From Kroppenstedtia guangzhouensis (GTDB taxonomy: Bacteria > Bacillota > Bacilli > Thermoactinomycetales > DSM-45169), in the NCBI RefSeq assembly GCF_014637345.1, contig NZ_BMEX01000019.1, positions 1 through 40,166 on the forward strand: a DNA stretch of 40,166 nucleotides, read 5' to 3'. The notes below the pieces were generated by a model. The model was not told the origin of the DNA. It saw only the letters and a program-made list of their open reading frames with translations, and made no database searches. Made by a program: the position numbers and the translations under genes. Shown here in pieces: positions 6,663-17,001 of this stretch (position 1 is its first letter; every line of letters starts with the position of its first letter).

Positions 6663-7647
6663 CTAATAGTGGAGCCCGCCATAGATCCAAGAAGGATGCC
6701 CGGATACATTTACAACCTTGATTTTGTAGTACCCAGTCGGCAGATTCATGGTATATCGAAACCACTTATGCCCAACCGCTTGCGCGGCACGGGAGATGAC
6801 CAGTTGATCCTTTTCATTGTAAAAATCGAAGCGGATTTTCTCACTTTTGGTTGGATCGATTGGACTTTGTACTCCTTCAATCGTATCACCGCTGGTTAGA
6901 TAAAAGGGATTTCCGTTGTTCAGCCAAAAGGAGGTGGAAAAATTGTCACTTCCAAAATCGTAAGTTCTTCCATTAGGGTATGAAGTGGACGCAGAGATCG
7001 CTTGCCGAACCGCATCAGCAAATTTTTTCATTTGGGATGGATCATCTAAAAGTTCATCCCGCAAAGCTCTGGTGAGTTCCAACTGCCCGCCTTCCAGGTT
7101 TCGATTCTTGTTGGCGATATTATCCGGATGGTTCCCGTTGAGATTTTCAGGTGCCTCCTCTACGCGAAAACCGGCGGCGGTCAATTTTTTCGTCATTTGA
7201 TTCATCAAGTCCTGATTGAGTCCGCCCATGTAGACGATTTTTTCGGTGCCTTTTGCACCATGGAGAGAGACGACTTTGTTTTTTTGTGCTGTCATTTTGA
7301 GAGCAATGGGTTCATCAAAGTTTTTCGCAGTCAGATGCAGATCATTTCGTTGGTCTTTATTCGAATCTTCATAGATGTGTGCTTTAAAAATGTTAACTGT
7401 GATCATCTTGGGCGATGGCTTTAGCCAGTTGATCCGTCCCTTTTTCGATTCTTCCACCGTGAATTGCGAGAATAATGACATCGTTTGGTTTTGACTGGGT
7501 TTCAATGCTGAAATCAGTACCTTCTTTGTAATGAGAGGATAGCTGTTCATAGTTATCAAATATATCGGATGCGGCTGAAGCTGAAGGAATGTAACATGTC
7601 GATACAGCGAGCATAGATGCCAAAGTTAACATGAATTTTTTCTTCAT
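6663..7647 (-). pseudogene. Poly-gamma-glutamate hydrolase family protein, frameshifted
   Basis: The N-terminal piece (ATG 7647, ribosome site AGGGGG) has a Sec signal peptide ending in SASAA, then FDNYEQLSSHYKEGTDF and ILAIHGGRIEKGTDQLAKAI, typical of the PghP/DUF867 zinc hydrolases that cut poly-gamma-glutamate. That frame stops just after DDHS (about 7395). The family sequence resumes one frame over (NIFKAHIYED, then VVSLHGAKGTEKIVYMGG and GNHPDNIANKNRNLEGGQLELTR). Removing one T near 7396 joins both frames, so this is one gene with a +1 frameshift, or a sequencing error. A roughly 110-residue beta-rich C-terminal extension (to GGLHY) follows the catalytic domain. If intact it would be a secreted enzyme acting on capsular or environmental gamma-PGA. 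Confidence 0.85.
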
Positions 7648-7866
7648 TCAAGTTCCCCCTATCAATTGATACTAAATTCAACTGCAAGTGTAATCTTTAG
7701 AATTTCCAGGATCAATCCAACTTTAGGTGTAGTTTTCTTTTGGTTCAGATCAACTGGAAGTATTGTGAATGATGCTGACCGGATCGGTCGGGATAGGTTA
7801 CAAACCGCATCTTTAATAGTTAATAACAACTAATCCGATTCCCACCGAGTTCAACCATCACTTCTC

Positions 7867-9336
7867 TCAGCGGTTTCTTTTGTTTGCTTCCCGGATGATT
7901 TTCCATGTGTCGGGATCTTCCGCACCCAAATACCAATGGGCGATTCCTGCGAGATCAGGATGATGTTCCAGAAGAAAACGCAATTTTTGTCCATATCCGA
8001 CGGCATCCTGATAGTATCCGGTGTGGATCTGTTTTCCCACAGGATATTGGAACCAGGGTTGGTCACCGTTTCGTTGCAGGGACACATTGTGAGTATGGAT
8101 CAGATTTTGGGCATCGTTGAAAGTTAAGGGACCCAGCCGGTCAGGTCCTGTCCAAATATAGCCTTGGGTGGAAAGGCTGACATATATTTTTTTGGCAGGC
8201 ATGTCGGATGTGGCACGCTTCAGCACCTCTTCCAGCCAGGGCTGGGGAGCGGCAGGTCCCGGTTTTTCCAAACTGTAATGATAGGTCATGATCTTGACAC
8301 TGTCCGCCGCTTTCCCGACACGCCTCCAATCCTGTGCACACTGGGAGGGGGTGTCTCGTTTTGTGCCTGTTTTGGGGTGGAGAGCCACACTGAGCCAACG
8401 CTGCTGTTCGTGCAGTTGGGCGGCCAGCTCTTCGACAAAGTGGGAAAAAGCATCGTGGTCTTCTTCCAAAATCGGTTCAAATTGAAGTTCAACCCCTGCA
8501 TAGCCCTGTTTCAGGACGGTGTGGACAATTTCCTGAATCAATCGGTTTCGTTTTTCCGGTTGATTCAGCATCTCGTGAAGGAGGATGGGTGAGTATTGGT
8601 TGCCGATGATGGGGAGAAGCCGGATGTTGTTTTTTTCGGCGATCTCCAGTATCCGGCTCGCTTCGTCCGCTTTTCGAAGGATAAGGGTGCCGTCAGATTG
8701 AATGTCATACCAAGGATAATTGAGTTCGTTGATTTGATCTGCCACCTGTTCCAACCGTTCTGTGGCTGCAGGGTCCCAGTAAGGAATGCGGACTGCGACC
8801 TGTAACCTTCGGTCGGGGGGTCTCTCAAAGGGAGCTGGCCGTACTGGGGGATTTGACAGCTGTGGGATGGAAGGGTTAGTTCCTCTGGTTCGGGTCTCAG
8901 CCATGGGAAGACGGTTCAGGTCGGGATTTTGCCAGTTGTTGTGAAGGATGTGTCGGGAGGAGGTGGTGGGTGGTGGTTGGATGACCGGCTTTTTTTTATC
9001 TTTTGTGGTGGTTTTTTTTTCAGGAATGATCGAAGGGTCTGTCGGATCCCACCAATCCTCCGATCCGGGAGTGATAGGGTCAGGATCAGGCGGCTCTTCC
9101 GGATGCCCGGCGATTGCAGGGGAGGGTTCAGGCTTGACCTTCCCCCCCTCGCCGGGATGGTCAGCGGAGGTCAGAATGAGCCAGCCGCCGGCAGTGATTG
9201 CAACCATACAGATCATCCAAATGATCATTCTTTTGCGCCTGTGTTTGGTCACTTCTCTTCTCTCGGATCCATTACCAGGGGGATTCTGTTGTTCCCGGGA
9301 AGGTTTCTTCCGTTGGAGATGATATTGGTTTCGCAA
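7867..9336 (-). CDS. Membrane-anchored GH18-like protein
   Basis: 489 residues: a basic N-terminus, one transmembrane helix (about 37-55), a Pro/Thr/Lys-rich linker (about 60-170), then a TIM-barrel resembling GH18 enzymes of the YaaH/SleL or chitinase type (about 176-485). Supporting blocks are PWYDIQSDGTL, NNIRLLPIIGN, KIMTYHYSLE and IAHWYLGAEDPDTW. The active-site strand reads GYAGVELQFE (278-287). The catalytic Glu is kept, but the three Asp of the DxxDxDxE signature are Ala, Glu and Gln, so hydrolysis is doubtful and a carbohydrate-binding role is possible. The start is TTG 9336-9334 with AAAGGAGG 11 bases upstream. It is divergent from the subtilase gene and monocistronic. Confidence 0.8.
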   Translation of the reverse strand: MRNQYHLQRKKPSREQQNPPGNGSERREVTKHRRKRMIIWMICMVAITAGGWLILTSADHPGEGGKVKPEPSPAIAGHPEEPPDPDPITPGSEDWWDPTDPSIIPEKKTTTKDKKKPVIQPPPTTSSRHILHNNWQNPDLNRLPMAETRTRGTNPSIPQLSNPPVRPAPFERPPDRRLQVAVRIPYWDPAATERLEQVADQINELNYPWYDIQSDGTLILRKADEASRILEIAEKNNIRLLPIIGNQYSPILLHEMLNQPEKRNRLIQEIVHTVLKQGYAGVELQFEPILEEDHDAFSHFVEELAAQLHEQQRWLSVALHPKTGTKRDTPSQCAQDWRRVGKAADSVKIMTYHYSLEKPGPAAPQPWLEEVLKRATSDMPAKKIYVSLSTQGYIWTGPDRLGPLTFNDAQNLIHTHNVSLQRNGDQPWFQYPVGKQIHTGYYQDAVGYGQKLRFLLEHHPDLAGIAHWYLGAEDPDTWKIIREANKRNR

Positions 9337-9420
9337 AAGAGTGTTTTCCTCCTTTCATGTACTCCGTATTTTATCCTTATCATCAAAATGTTTCCATGTT
9401 TCGACACGATAATATATCTT

Positions 9421-9449
9421 TTGTACAAGTTTAATTACTACTTTATATA
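9421..9449 (+). promoter_or_regulatory. Probable promoter of the subtilase gene
   Basis: TTGTAC at 9421-9426 and TATATA at 9444-9449, with a 17-bp spacer, lie in an AT-rich stretch about 100 bases before the start codon, which leaves an untranslated leader of roughly 95 bases. Confidence 0.5.
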
Positions 9450-9551
9450 TAAGTTAGCCAAATCTACCCCTTATTTAGGAAAAGGGGCAGGATTTGTTCG
9501 CCGTTTGGGAGTATTAATTGAAGTGTCTAAAACTTCACAAGGGGGAACATC

Positions 9552-11693
9552 ATGCGAAAAGTATCCCGTGGTTGGATGTTGGCATTTCTACTTGTTCTGG
9601 TCCTAACCATTACGGCACTGCCAGTTCAGGCCCAGATCAATACGGACGGGAAAGCGACACCGACAAAATCAGACGGAGATTATTACTTCGTAGAGTTGGA
9701 AGATGATCCGGTGGCCACCTATGATGGTGATGTAAAGGGTTATGAAGCCACTCAAGTGGAAGGACAAAAGAAGCTGTCAATGAAGAACAATGACGTAAAG
9801 CGTTATCAAAATTTCCTATCCAAAAAACGGTCCAACTACAAAAGTTGGTTGAAGGAAAAATCCTCGAAGGCTAAAGTGGTAGAGGAATATTCCGTTACAC
9901 TGAACGGGGTCGCTGTCAAAGCGGACGGAATCAATCCCGATATCTTACGGAAAGGTCCGGGTGTCAAGAAGGTTGTGAAAAGCCTGAAGTATAAACCGGC
10001 GATGAACCGGAGCCATTCCATCATTCAGGATAAGCCCTTGTGGAAGATGGGTTACAAGGGAGAAGGAATCAAGGTGGCCGTCATCGACAGCGGGATCGAT
10101 CAGAATCATCCCTTCTTGACGGACAAGTCCCTTAACATGCCCGAAGGCTACCCTAAGGTTCCGGAGGACAAACCAGAGTGGAAGAAATACACCACGAATA
10201 AAGTGATTGCGGCCAAAGTCTTCAGCCCGGACCCTGATGTCACACCGGAAGCGATCGGGAGCCATGGGACACACGTGGCTGGGACCATCGCCGGTGTGGA
10301 AGGTTATAAGGACCCGAGTGGAGCCGCTGAATCGCCGCTGTCCGGAGTGGCCCCTAAAGCGTATCTGGGCAACTACAATGTCTTTCCCTGTGACGATTGT
10401 TCAGCGGAGAGTATCCACATTGCCGCCGCAGTGGAAGCTGCTGTCAAGGATGGAATGGACGTAGCCAACCTCAGTCTGGGCGGTGAAGCGGAACCCGGTT
10501 TTGATCTGCTGGCGGAGATCGTGAACGCCGCGACGGATGCCGGGATGACGGTGGTGATTGCCGCCGGGAATGAAGGTCCCGGATCCATGACCATCGGATC
10601 CCCGGGGACTGCGGATAAGGTGATCACCGTGGGAGCTGTCACCAACGGTCACTTCATTGGAACCCCGATCCAGGTGAATGTGGACGGGGAAGAACGAACC
10701 TTGCCCGTGGCTACATCGGATCCAGGGGGAATGATCCGGGAGAAAGTGGAGGCTCCGCTCCAAGTGGTAGCCGATGATGACGGAAAAGCTTGTTCCGGCA
10801 TCTCCGCGGATCTGACAGGAAAACTTGCCGTGATCAAACGGGGGGATTGTACGTTCACTGAAAAAGGTTTGGCCGCCCAAGAGAAGGGAGCGGTCGGTGT
10901 GGTGCTGATCAACAATTCTGACGGGGATCCCTCCGGCATGTCCGTGGAAGAATCAGTGACGATTCCGATGGTGATGGTCAGCTTGTCCGACGGGGATTGG
11001 ATTCTCTCCGGCAACGATGTTTCAGCTATGTTGGATCCTTCCGGGATCCGTGAATTCCCGTCAGATAACGACAGCCTGGTGGCTGATTTTTCCTCCCGGG
11101 GACCGACGGTGAACTATACCTTAAAACCGGATGTGGCTGCGGTGGGAGCCAATGTGTACTCCAGTGTTGTCGGCGGAGGCCTCTCCTCCTACAATGGAAC
11201 CTCTATGGCGACCCCTCACGTGGCCGGAGCGGCAGCCTTGCTGAAACAAGCCCGTCCTTCGTGGACACCACAGGATATCAAGGCGGCCCTGATGGCCACC
11301 GCTCAGGATCCGAAAGGTGAAGCCGGCCCGCTGGATGTGGGTGCTGGGATCATCAATGTCCATAAAGCGCTGAATCCGGCAGCGACAGCCTCTCCCGCCA
11401 GCCTCAGTTTCGGCCTGGTGAACAAGACCGGTAAAAACAATAAGAAAACGTATAAAGTGACCCTTAAAAACACGACCTCCAAGATACAGATCTATACCAT
11501 CTCCACAGATAAAAAATTGGTCAAATCCAACAAGTCCATCCTGATTCTCGGGAAAGGAAAATCCGGCACCTTTGAGGTGACGGCTCTGGGTAACGGCAAG
11601 ACAGTGGGAGAGGATTATCAAGGATACATCAATATCGCCACCGTCAGCAAACAGAAGGTCCGGATCCCCTTCCACTATCGGGTGGTCAAATAA
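9552..11693 (+). CDS. Secreted S8 family serine peptidase (Vpr-like subtilase)
   Basis: 713 residues. Signal peptide (about 1-28, ending PVQAQ), inhibitor-I9-type propeptide (about 42-150, starting YYFVELEDDP), and an S8 catalytic domain with the triad Asp179 (VAVIDSGID), His238 (GSHGTHVAG) and Ser551 (NGTSMATPHVAG). A protease-associated insert (about 375-480; KLAVIKRGDCTFTEKG) lies between His and Ser, as in Bacillus Vpr. The C-terminus (about 620-713) is a beta-sandwich of the subtilase Fn3-like type. All catalytic residues are present. The start ATG follows AAGGGGGAACATC. It is an extracellular protease that probably matures by autoprocessing. It stands alone, with its own promoter and terminator. 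Confidence 0.95.
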   Translation: MRKVSRGWMLAFLLVLVLTITALPVQAQINTDGKATPTKSDGDYYFVELEDDPVATYDGDVKGYEATQVEGQKKLSMKNNDVKRYQNFLSKKRSNYKSWLKEKSSKAKVVEEYSVTLNGVAVKADGINPDILRKGPGVKKVVKSLKYKPAMNRSHSIIQDKPLWKMGYKGEGIKVAVIDSGIDQNHPFLTDKSLNMPEGYPKVPEDKPEWKKYTTNKVIAAKVFSPDPDVTPEAIGSHGTHVAGTIAGVEGYKDPSGAAESPLSGVAPKAYLGNYNVFPCDDCSAESIHIAAAVEAAVKDGMDVANLSLGGEAEPGFDLLAEIVNAATDAGMTVVIAAGNEGPGSMTIGSPGTADKVITVGAVTNGHFIGTPIQVNVDGEERTLPVATSDPGGMIREKVEAPLQVVADDDGKACSGISADLTGKLAVIKRGDCTFTEKGLAAQEKGAVGVVLINNSDGDPSGMSVEESVTIPMVMVSLSDGDWILSGNDVSAMLDPSGIREFPSDNDSLVADFSSRGPTVNYTLKPDVAAVGANVYSSVVGGGLSSYNGTSMATPHVAGAAALLKQARPSWTPQDIKAALMATAQDPKGEAGPLDVGAGIINVHKALNPAATASPASLSFGLVNKTGKNNKKTYKVTLKNTTSKIQIYTISTDKKLVKSNKSILILGKGKSGTFEVTALGNGKTVGEDYQGYINIATVSKQKVRIPFHYRVVK

Positions 11694-11703
11694 ACAGATC
11701 AGT

Positions 11704-11734
11704 GAAACCCCGTCGGCAGTGGGCGGGGTTTTTC
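11704..11734 (+). terminator. Terminator of the subtilase gene
   Basis: AACCCCG/CGGGGTT stem with an 11-base loop followed by TTTTT, starting 11 bases after the stop codon. Confidence 0.85.
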
Positions 11735-11751
11735 TCATTCTTTAAAGAAAA

Positions 11752-11773
11752 AAGACCCTCACCGAGAGGGCCT
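11752..11773 (-). terminator. Terminator of the lia operon
   Basis: Read on the minus strand, GGCCCTC/GAGGGTC with a TCGGT loop is followed by TTTTTTC. It lies 13 bases past the liaR stop codon. Confidence 0.8.
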
Positions 11774-11785
11774 GTGGTGGGAATC

Positions 11786-12433
11786 TCAGCAGAGGTCGGT
11801 TTCCTCCGCCAGCCCGTGTTTGACGGCGTAGACGGCGGCTTGGGTGCGGTCTTCCAAACCCAGTTTGGACAAAATATTGCTTACATGAGTCTTGACCGTT
11901 TTAATTCCGATCATGAGGCTGTCGGCAATCTGTTGGTTGGTTTTTGCTTGGCCGAGGAGATGTAACACTTCCCGCTCCCGATCGGTCAAATCTTCATGGG
12001 GAAGGGGCTTCGGTTTGCGCACCTGCTTCAGAAGTCTGGCGGAGACCTTGGGCTCCAGGGTCGATTCACCTCGGTAGGCAGATCGAATGGCGGCTGCAAT
12101 CTCCTCGGCTCGGGCCGTTTTCAAGAGATAGCTGGTGGCTCCCGCTTCTAGGACCGGAAACAGTTTATCATCGCTGATATAGCTGGTGAGGACGATCACC
12201 CGGATTCCGGGGTGGATTTGCACCGCTTCCCGAGTCGCCTCCACTCCGTCCATCTCTTCCATCACCAGATCCATCAGCACCACATCAGGACGGGTTTTAC
12301 GGATGAAGGCCAGCGCTTCTTTTCCGTTTGCCGCCTCGCCGATCACTTCAATTCCTTCTTCGGTCATCAAGTAAGTAGAAAGCCCTCTGCGAACCAACTC
12401 ATGGTCGTCGACGATCAGGGTTCGGATGGGCAA
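11786..12433 (-). CDS. liaR: LiaR-like response regulator (NarL/LuxR family)
   Basis: 215 residues. The receiver domain (1-120) has acidic pocket DD at 9-10, phospho-acceptor Asp55 (VVLMDLVM), Thr/Ser switch (VLTS) and the Lys of YLLKTA. The output domain (about 148-212) is a LuxR-type helix-turn-helix (LTDREREVLHLLGQAKTNQQIA; ISKVGIKTVKTHVSNIL-type recognition region). With the adjacent kinase and LiaF it makes the three-component system LiaFSR/VraTSR, which senses cell-wall antibiotics and envelope stress. The start is TTG at 12433, overlapping the kinase gene by 35 bases, with GGAGGAG seven bases upstream. Translational coupling is likely. Confidence 0.92.
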   Translation of the reverse strand: MPIRTLIVDDHELVRRGLSTYLMTEEGIEVIGEAANGKEALAFIRKTRPDVVLMDLVMEEMDGVEATREAVQIHPGIRVIVLTSYISDDKLFPVLEAGATSYLLKTARAEEIAAAIRSAYRGESTLEPKVSARLLKQVRKPKPLPHEDLTDREREVLHLLGQAKTNQQIADSLMIGIKTVKTHVSNILSKLGLEDRTQAAVYAVKHGLAEETDLC

Positions 12434-13499
12434 GTTCTTTCTCCTCCTTTTTGATTGGGATAATCACTTCCAAACGGGTGCCCTTCCCTTCCACGGAGAG
12501 GATTTTGAATGTTCCTCCCATCTCTCTTGCCCGTTCTTCCATATGGGACAGTCCGTAGGAGGACTTGCGTTTTTTTTCATCGGAAAACCCCACTCCGTTA
12601 TCCTCGATGGAAAGCAACAGACTGTGGGTAAAGGTTTTCAGCGTCAAATGAACCTGGGACGCCTGGCTGTGGCGAAGGACATTGGACAGACCCTCCTGTA
12701 CGATTCTGAACAGGTGTTCCTCCACTCCCTTTCCTAAGGGAGGCAGATCATCCACCTGCCATCGATAGCGGATGGAATGCTTTTCCGATAACTCCTGCAA
12801 CAAGTGTTCCAGAGCCGGTTTCAGATCCCGGTCTTCCAGACCGGCGGGTCTGAGGTGTAAGAGGAGCGCCCTCATTTCCGTCTGGGCTTCCACAGCCATG
12901 GTGTTCAGGTTTTGCAAAGAGGGGTGGATGGAGAGTTGCTCCCGCTTCGCCTTTCGAGCCAAGGCGGCTGATATCATGGATATGGCAAACAGCTGTTGGC
13001 TGACGGAATCATGGAGCTCCCGGGCCAGCAGTTGGCGTTCCTCCACCACGGCCAACTTTCGGGAACGGTCTGCCAGCTCTTTATTTTTTTGAAGCAGATT
13101 TTGCAGGGTATCGATCTGGGATTCCATCCGGTCCGCCATTCGATTCCATTGGGATGCGATCTGGGCGAATTCATCATCACCGGGCAGATTCACCCGATGG
13201 TCGTATTTCCCGTTGGACCAGAAGACTGCGCCATCACTCAATGTCTGGATCTTTCTGCGCAGGCCCTGTGTAACATAAAAACCGAAGGGAAGACTGGATA
13301 GAACGACTCCGGACAGAGCCGCGATCCACACCAGGGGATTCAGGACCAGGGACCCATTGAACAGATCCCAGCTGAGGAAGTCGCCGAAGATCCGGGAGAT
13401 CCAGCCGATGGTCACCAGCAGGACGATGACAGAGAATGCGCTGTTCAGGATCAGGGCGATCAGGATTTTCCATCGCAAGCTGTGAAAGCGTCTGTTCAT
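12399..13499 (-). CDS. liaS: LiaS-like sensor histidine kinase
   Basis: 366 residues. Two N-terminal membrane helices (about 10-33 and 53-75) flank a very short external loop, as in intramembrane-sensing kinases. A HAMP domain (about 76-130) and a HisKA_3 dimerisation domain with phospho-acceptor His163 (ARELHDSVSQQLF) follow, then a HATPase_c domain with N box (EGLSNVLRHSQA) and G box (DNGVGFS). It phosphorylates the downstream LiaR-like regulator, and its activity is normally held down by LiaF. The start ATG at 13499 lies 12 bases after the liaF stop. No liaI or liaH homologue is adjacent. Confidence 0.92.
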   Translation of the reverse strand: MNRRFHSLRWKILIALILNSAFSVIVLLVTIGWISRIFGDFLSWDLFNGSLVLNPLVWIAALSGVVLSSLPFGFYVTQGLRRKIQTLSDGAVFWSNGKYDHRVNLPGDDEFAQIASQWNRMADRMESQIDTLQNLLQKNKELADRSRKLAVVEERQLLARELHDSVSQQLFAISMISAALARKAKREQLSIHPSLQNLNTMAVEAQTEMRALLLHLRPAGLEDRDLKPALEHLLQELSEKHSIRYRWQVDDLPPLGKGVEEHLFRIVQEGLSNVLRHSQASQVHLTLKTFTHSLLLSIEDNGVGFSDEKKRKSSYGLSHMEERAREMGGTFKILSVEGKGTRLEVIIPIKKEEKELAHPNPDRRRP

Positions 13500-13511
13500 G
13501 CTAGTCCTTCC

Positions 13512-14312
13512 TTATACGCGCACGACGCGAAGTTCTCCACAAACCATGGACAAGTCGAGTACGAGTCGTTGATCGGCTTCCTCAAAATCGGGGGTTTGAA
13601 AGGAGGTATGCTTGACAATCCCACCGTCTTCCACACCCAGAATTTCGATGCTTCCCAGTTGGCACAGGGCGTTGACCCGGGTCGGCAGTTGGCTGGGAAG
13701 ATAAACATTGATAGAACCGAATATTCCACTGGCTTGCAACACTGTCTCCCCATCGGGGATGATGGCTTGTGTCAGGTTGAGCTCAATGGAGCCGAATCCA
13801 ACCCAGTAATGCTTGTTCTCCAGGGAAAAAGGCACCTTGCCGACGTTGATTTCCCCGAAGAGATTGTATTCGTAACCATCTCCCTGTTCATGTCGGTACC
13901 ATTGTCCGGCTTTTCTCCGACCGGAATGGGATGAATCCCGTTTCTTGGTCCGTGGGGATAGCAGGAGCTGGATTCCCAAGTAGATGAGGAACAAAGGCCA
14001 AAATTTCCAGATATCCAACCAGGAGATATGGGGATATTCCAGATTCATGGCCAGAAAATTAGCTCCGAGAAAGAGGAGCAGAAGGCCGAAAAGAAGTTCG
14101 CCGAAATGAATTCCCCGGCCGTCAAGGACTCCGCGTAGACTTTGAACCAAACAGATCAAACCGAAATAGACAAGGATCAAAGGCCAGAAATCGGCAATCA
14201 TTTCCCCGAGGGAGATATTGATCACATGAAAATTATCAAGTAAAAACAAGATTCCCGCCCCAATCACCAACAGGGCGGCAAACAATCGGTTCCACCGGTA
14301 ACGGGTCTGCAT
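13512..14312 (-). CDS. liaF: LiaF-like membrane inhibitor of the LiaS kinase
   Basis: 266 residues from ATG 14312. Four hydrophobic helices in the first half (LFAALLVIGAGILFLLDNF; FWPLILVYFGLICLVQSL; FGELLFGLLLLFLGANFLA; WPLFLIYLGIQLLL) are followed by a cytosolic beta-helical C-terminal domain with the INVGKVPF, GFGSIELNL and GIFGSINVYLP repeats of LiaF/DUF2154 proteins. LiaF-type proteins keep the cognate kinase off until envelope damage. The open frame extends to 14474, but AAAGGAG (12 bases away) supports the Met at 14312, and upstream residues are not membrane-protein-like. It is the first gene of liaF-liaS-liaR. A TACAAT -10-like box lies about 80 bases upstream. Confidence 0.88.
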   Translation of the reverse strand: MQTRYRWNRLFAALLVIGAGILFLLDNFHVINISLGEMIADFWPLILVYFGLICLVQSLRGVLDGRGIHFGELLFGLLLLFLGANFLAMNLEYPHISWLDIWKFWPLFLIYLGIQLLLSPRTKKRDSSHSGRRKAGQWYRHEQGDGYEYNLFGEINVGKVPFSLENKHYWVGFGSIELNLTQAIIPDGETVLQASGIFGSINVYLPSQLPTRVNALCQLGSIEILGVEDGGIVKHTSFQTPDFEEADQRLVLDLSMVCGELRVVRV

Positions 14313-14452
14313 GGACTTGGTAAACTCCTTTCTCTCAGCAACGAAAGGCGTGATGGCAAAGATCGCGCATGGTCGGATCCTGATACCATTGTAAAACAGG
14401 GGGGGAGAGGAGGCCAGCACCAAAAGACGGGGAATCCCTCCGTCTTCAGGCG

Positions 14453-14485
14453 GAAAAAAACCGTCCCGATTCAAGCGGAACGGTG
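14453..14485 (-). terminator. Terminator of mnmA
   Basis: Minus-strand stem ACCGTTCCG/CGGGACGGT (one mismatch) with a CTTGAAT loop and a seven-base U-run, about 10 bases after the mnmA stop. Confidence 0.85.
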
Positions 14486-14494
14486 GGTGCAGTT

Positions 14495-16016
<1,522 letters not shown>

Positions 16017-16919
16017 ATGGGAAACACTCCCTTGTTTGACGAGTTCGGCCAACCTATTTGGACGGACAGGGAAGAGTTTCGAACTCGTGTCATACCGGAA
16101 AACATCCAGGCGGACTGGGACAATCCCCATAATCTTTATACCTTTGTAGTTCAGTTGTATAAGGATGGTTTTCTGGAAGAGGCGGAACAGGGAGTGAACC
16201 GCCTGTTGGAACTGACGGACCGGGAGGAGGAGGTTCTTCTTTTGCAGGCTCTGGTCCTGATGAAAGAGGATAAGCCTGAGGAAGGGGAACGAGTGTTGCT
16301 TGAATGTATCGATAAGTATCCGGACAGGGGGGTAGCCCATACATACTTGGCCCGAATTCTTGCTGCCCGGGGAGATCGGGAACAGGCTGTCCGGCAACTG
16401 AAAGAGGGTTTGTCCAAAGAGCCGAATCAGGAAACAGCCCTTCGTATGTTTACACAATGGGTGGAGGATTTGGAGGAGGCGTCTTCTTTTTTGGAGCAGT
16501 TGTCGGAAATCACCGACGCTTGGTGGCCTCTCCTTGAACTTGGAAAATTGCACTTAAATCAGAAGAACTCTTCCGCTGCGATCGCTTGTTTCCAAAGAGC
16601 TCTGGATCGGACCCGGGAATTTCGCGGGGAGGAGGGTTTTCCGGAATGGGAAGAAGAAGTGGCGGCGATGACGGTCTCAGCCTTGCTTCGCAAGGAAGGT
16701 TTGACTGAAGAACTGATTCGGTTCTCTGAGAAATATTGGACGCCGGCCTACATGACCCCCTTTCATGGGATGGATTATGCCCAGGCTCTGTTTGACTCGG
16801 GTAATCCCAAAGAAGCTGTGGATATTCTCGCCCGGATGTTGGAATACGTCGATCCCAATTATCAAAACATGGTCCGACTCCGGATGCAACAGTTGGATCG
16901 GACCCCTGAGAAAGCCTGA
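16017..16919 (+). CDS. Tetratricopeptide repeat protein
   Basis: 300 residues from ATG 16017, chosen because GGAGGTGGGGG lies just upstream; the open frame extends 53 codons further but has no ribosome site. After a short N-terminus (MGNTPLFDEFGQPIW) the chain is a run of helical pairs of TPR type, for example LYTFVVQLYKDGFLEEAEQ, AHTYLARILAARGDREQAVR, WWPLLELGKLHLNQKNSSAA and YAQALFDSGNPKEAVDILA. It is cytosolic and acts as a protein-protein adaptor. The position next to mnmA resembles TPR genes near mnmA in other Bacillales (YrrB-like), but specific orthology is unproven. A terminator follows. Confidence 0.85.
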   Translation: MGNTPLFDEFGQPIWTDREEFRTRVIPENIQADWDNPHNLYTFVVQLYKDGFLEEAEQGVNRLLELTDREEEVLLLQALVLMKEDKPEEGERVLLECIDKYPDRGVAHTYLARILAARGDREQAVRQLKEGLSKEPNQETALRMFTQWVEDLEEASSFLEQLSEITDAWWPLLELGKLHLNQKNSSAAIACFQRALDRTREFRGEEGFPEWEEEVAAMTVSALLRKEGLTEELIRFSEKYWTPAYMTPFHGMDYAQALFDSGNPKEAVDILARMLEYVDPNYQNMVRLRMQQLDRTPEKA

Positions 16920-16929
16920 GATACAGATC

Positions 16930-16960
16930 CCGCCACCACAGATTGGATGGTGGGTTTTTT
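16930..16960 (+). terminator. Terminator of the TPR gene
   Basis: CCACCA/TGGTGG stem (16933-16938 with 16948-16953) followed by a six-base T-run, 10 bases after the stop codon. Confidence 0.8.
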
Positions 16961-16989
16961 GTACAAAAAACCGCGCAAAAAACGCGCGG
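16961..16989 (-). terminator. Terminator of the small minus-strand gene
   Basis: CCGCGC/GCGCGG with an A-rich loop. Read on the minus strand, the stem is followed by six U. It lies 13 bases past the stop at 17002. Confidence 0.8.
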
Positions 16990-17001
16990 GGAATTGATTC
17001 A

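Noticed and set aside
6336-6899. 187-codon plus-strand frame
   Set aside because: The first part is a chance translation of group II intron domain I RNA, and the rest runs antisense to the hydrolase pseudogene.
2169-7866. A complete tRNA-integrated island with attL/attR
   Set aside because: No repeat of the tRNA-Arg 3' end and no integrase gene were found downstream, so only an accessory patch can be supported.
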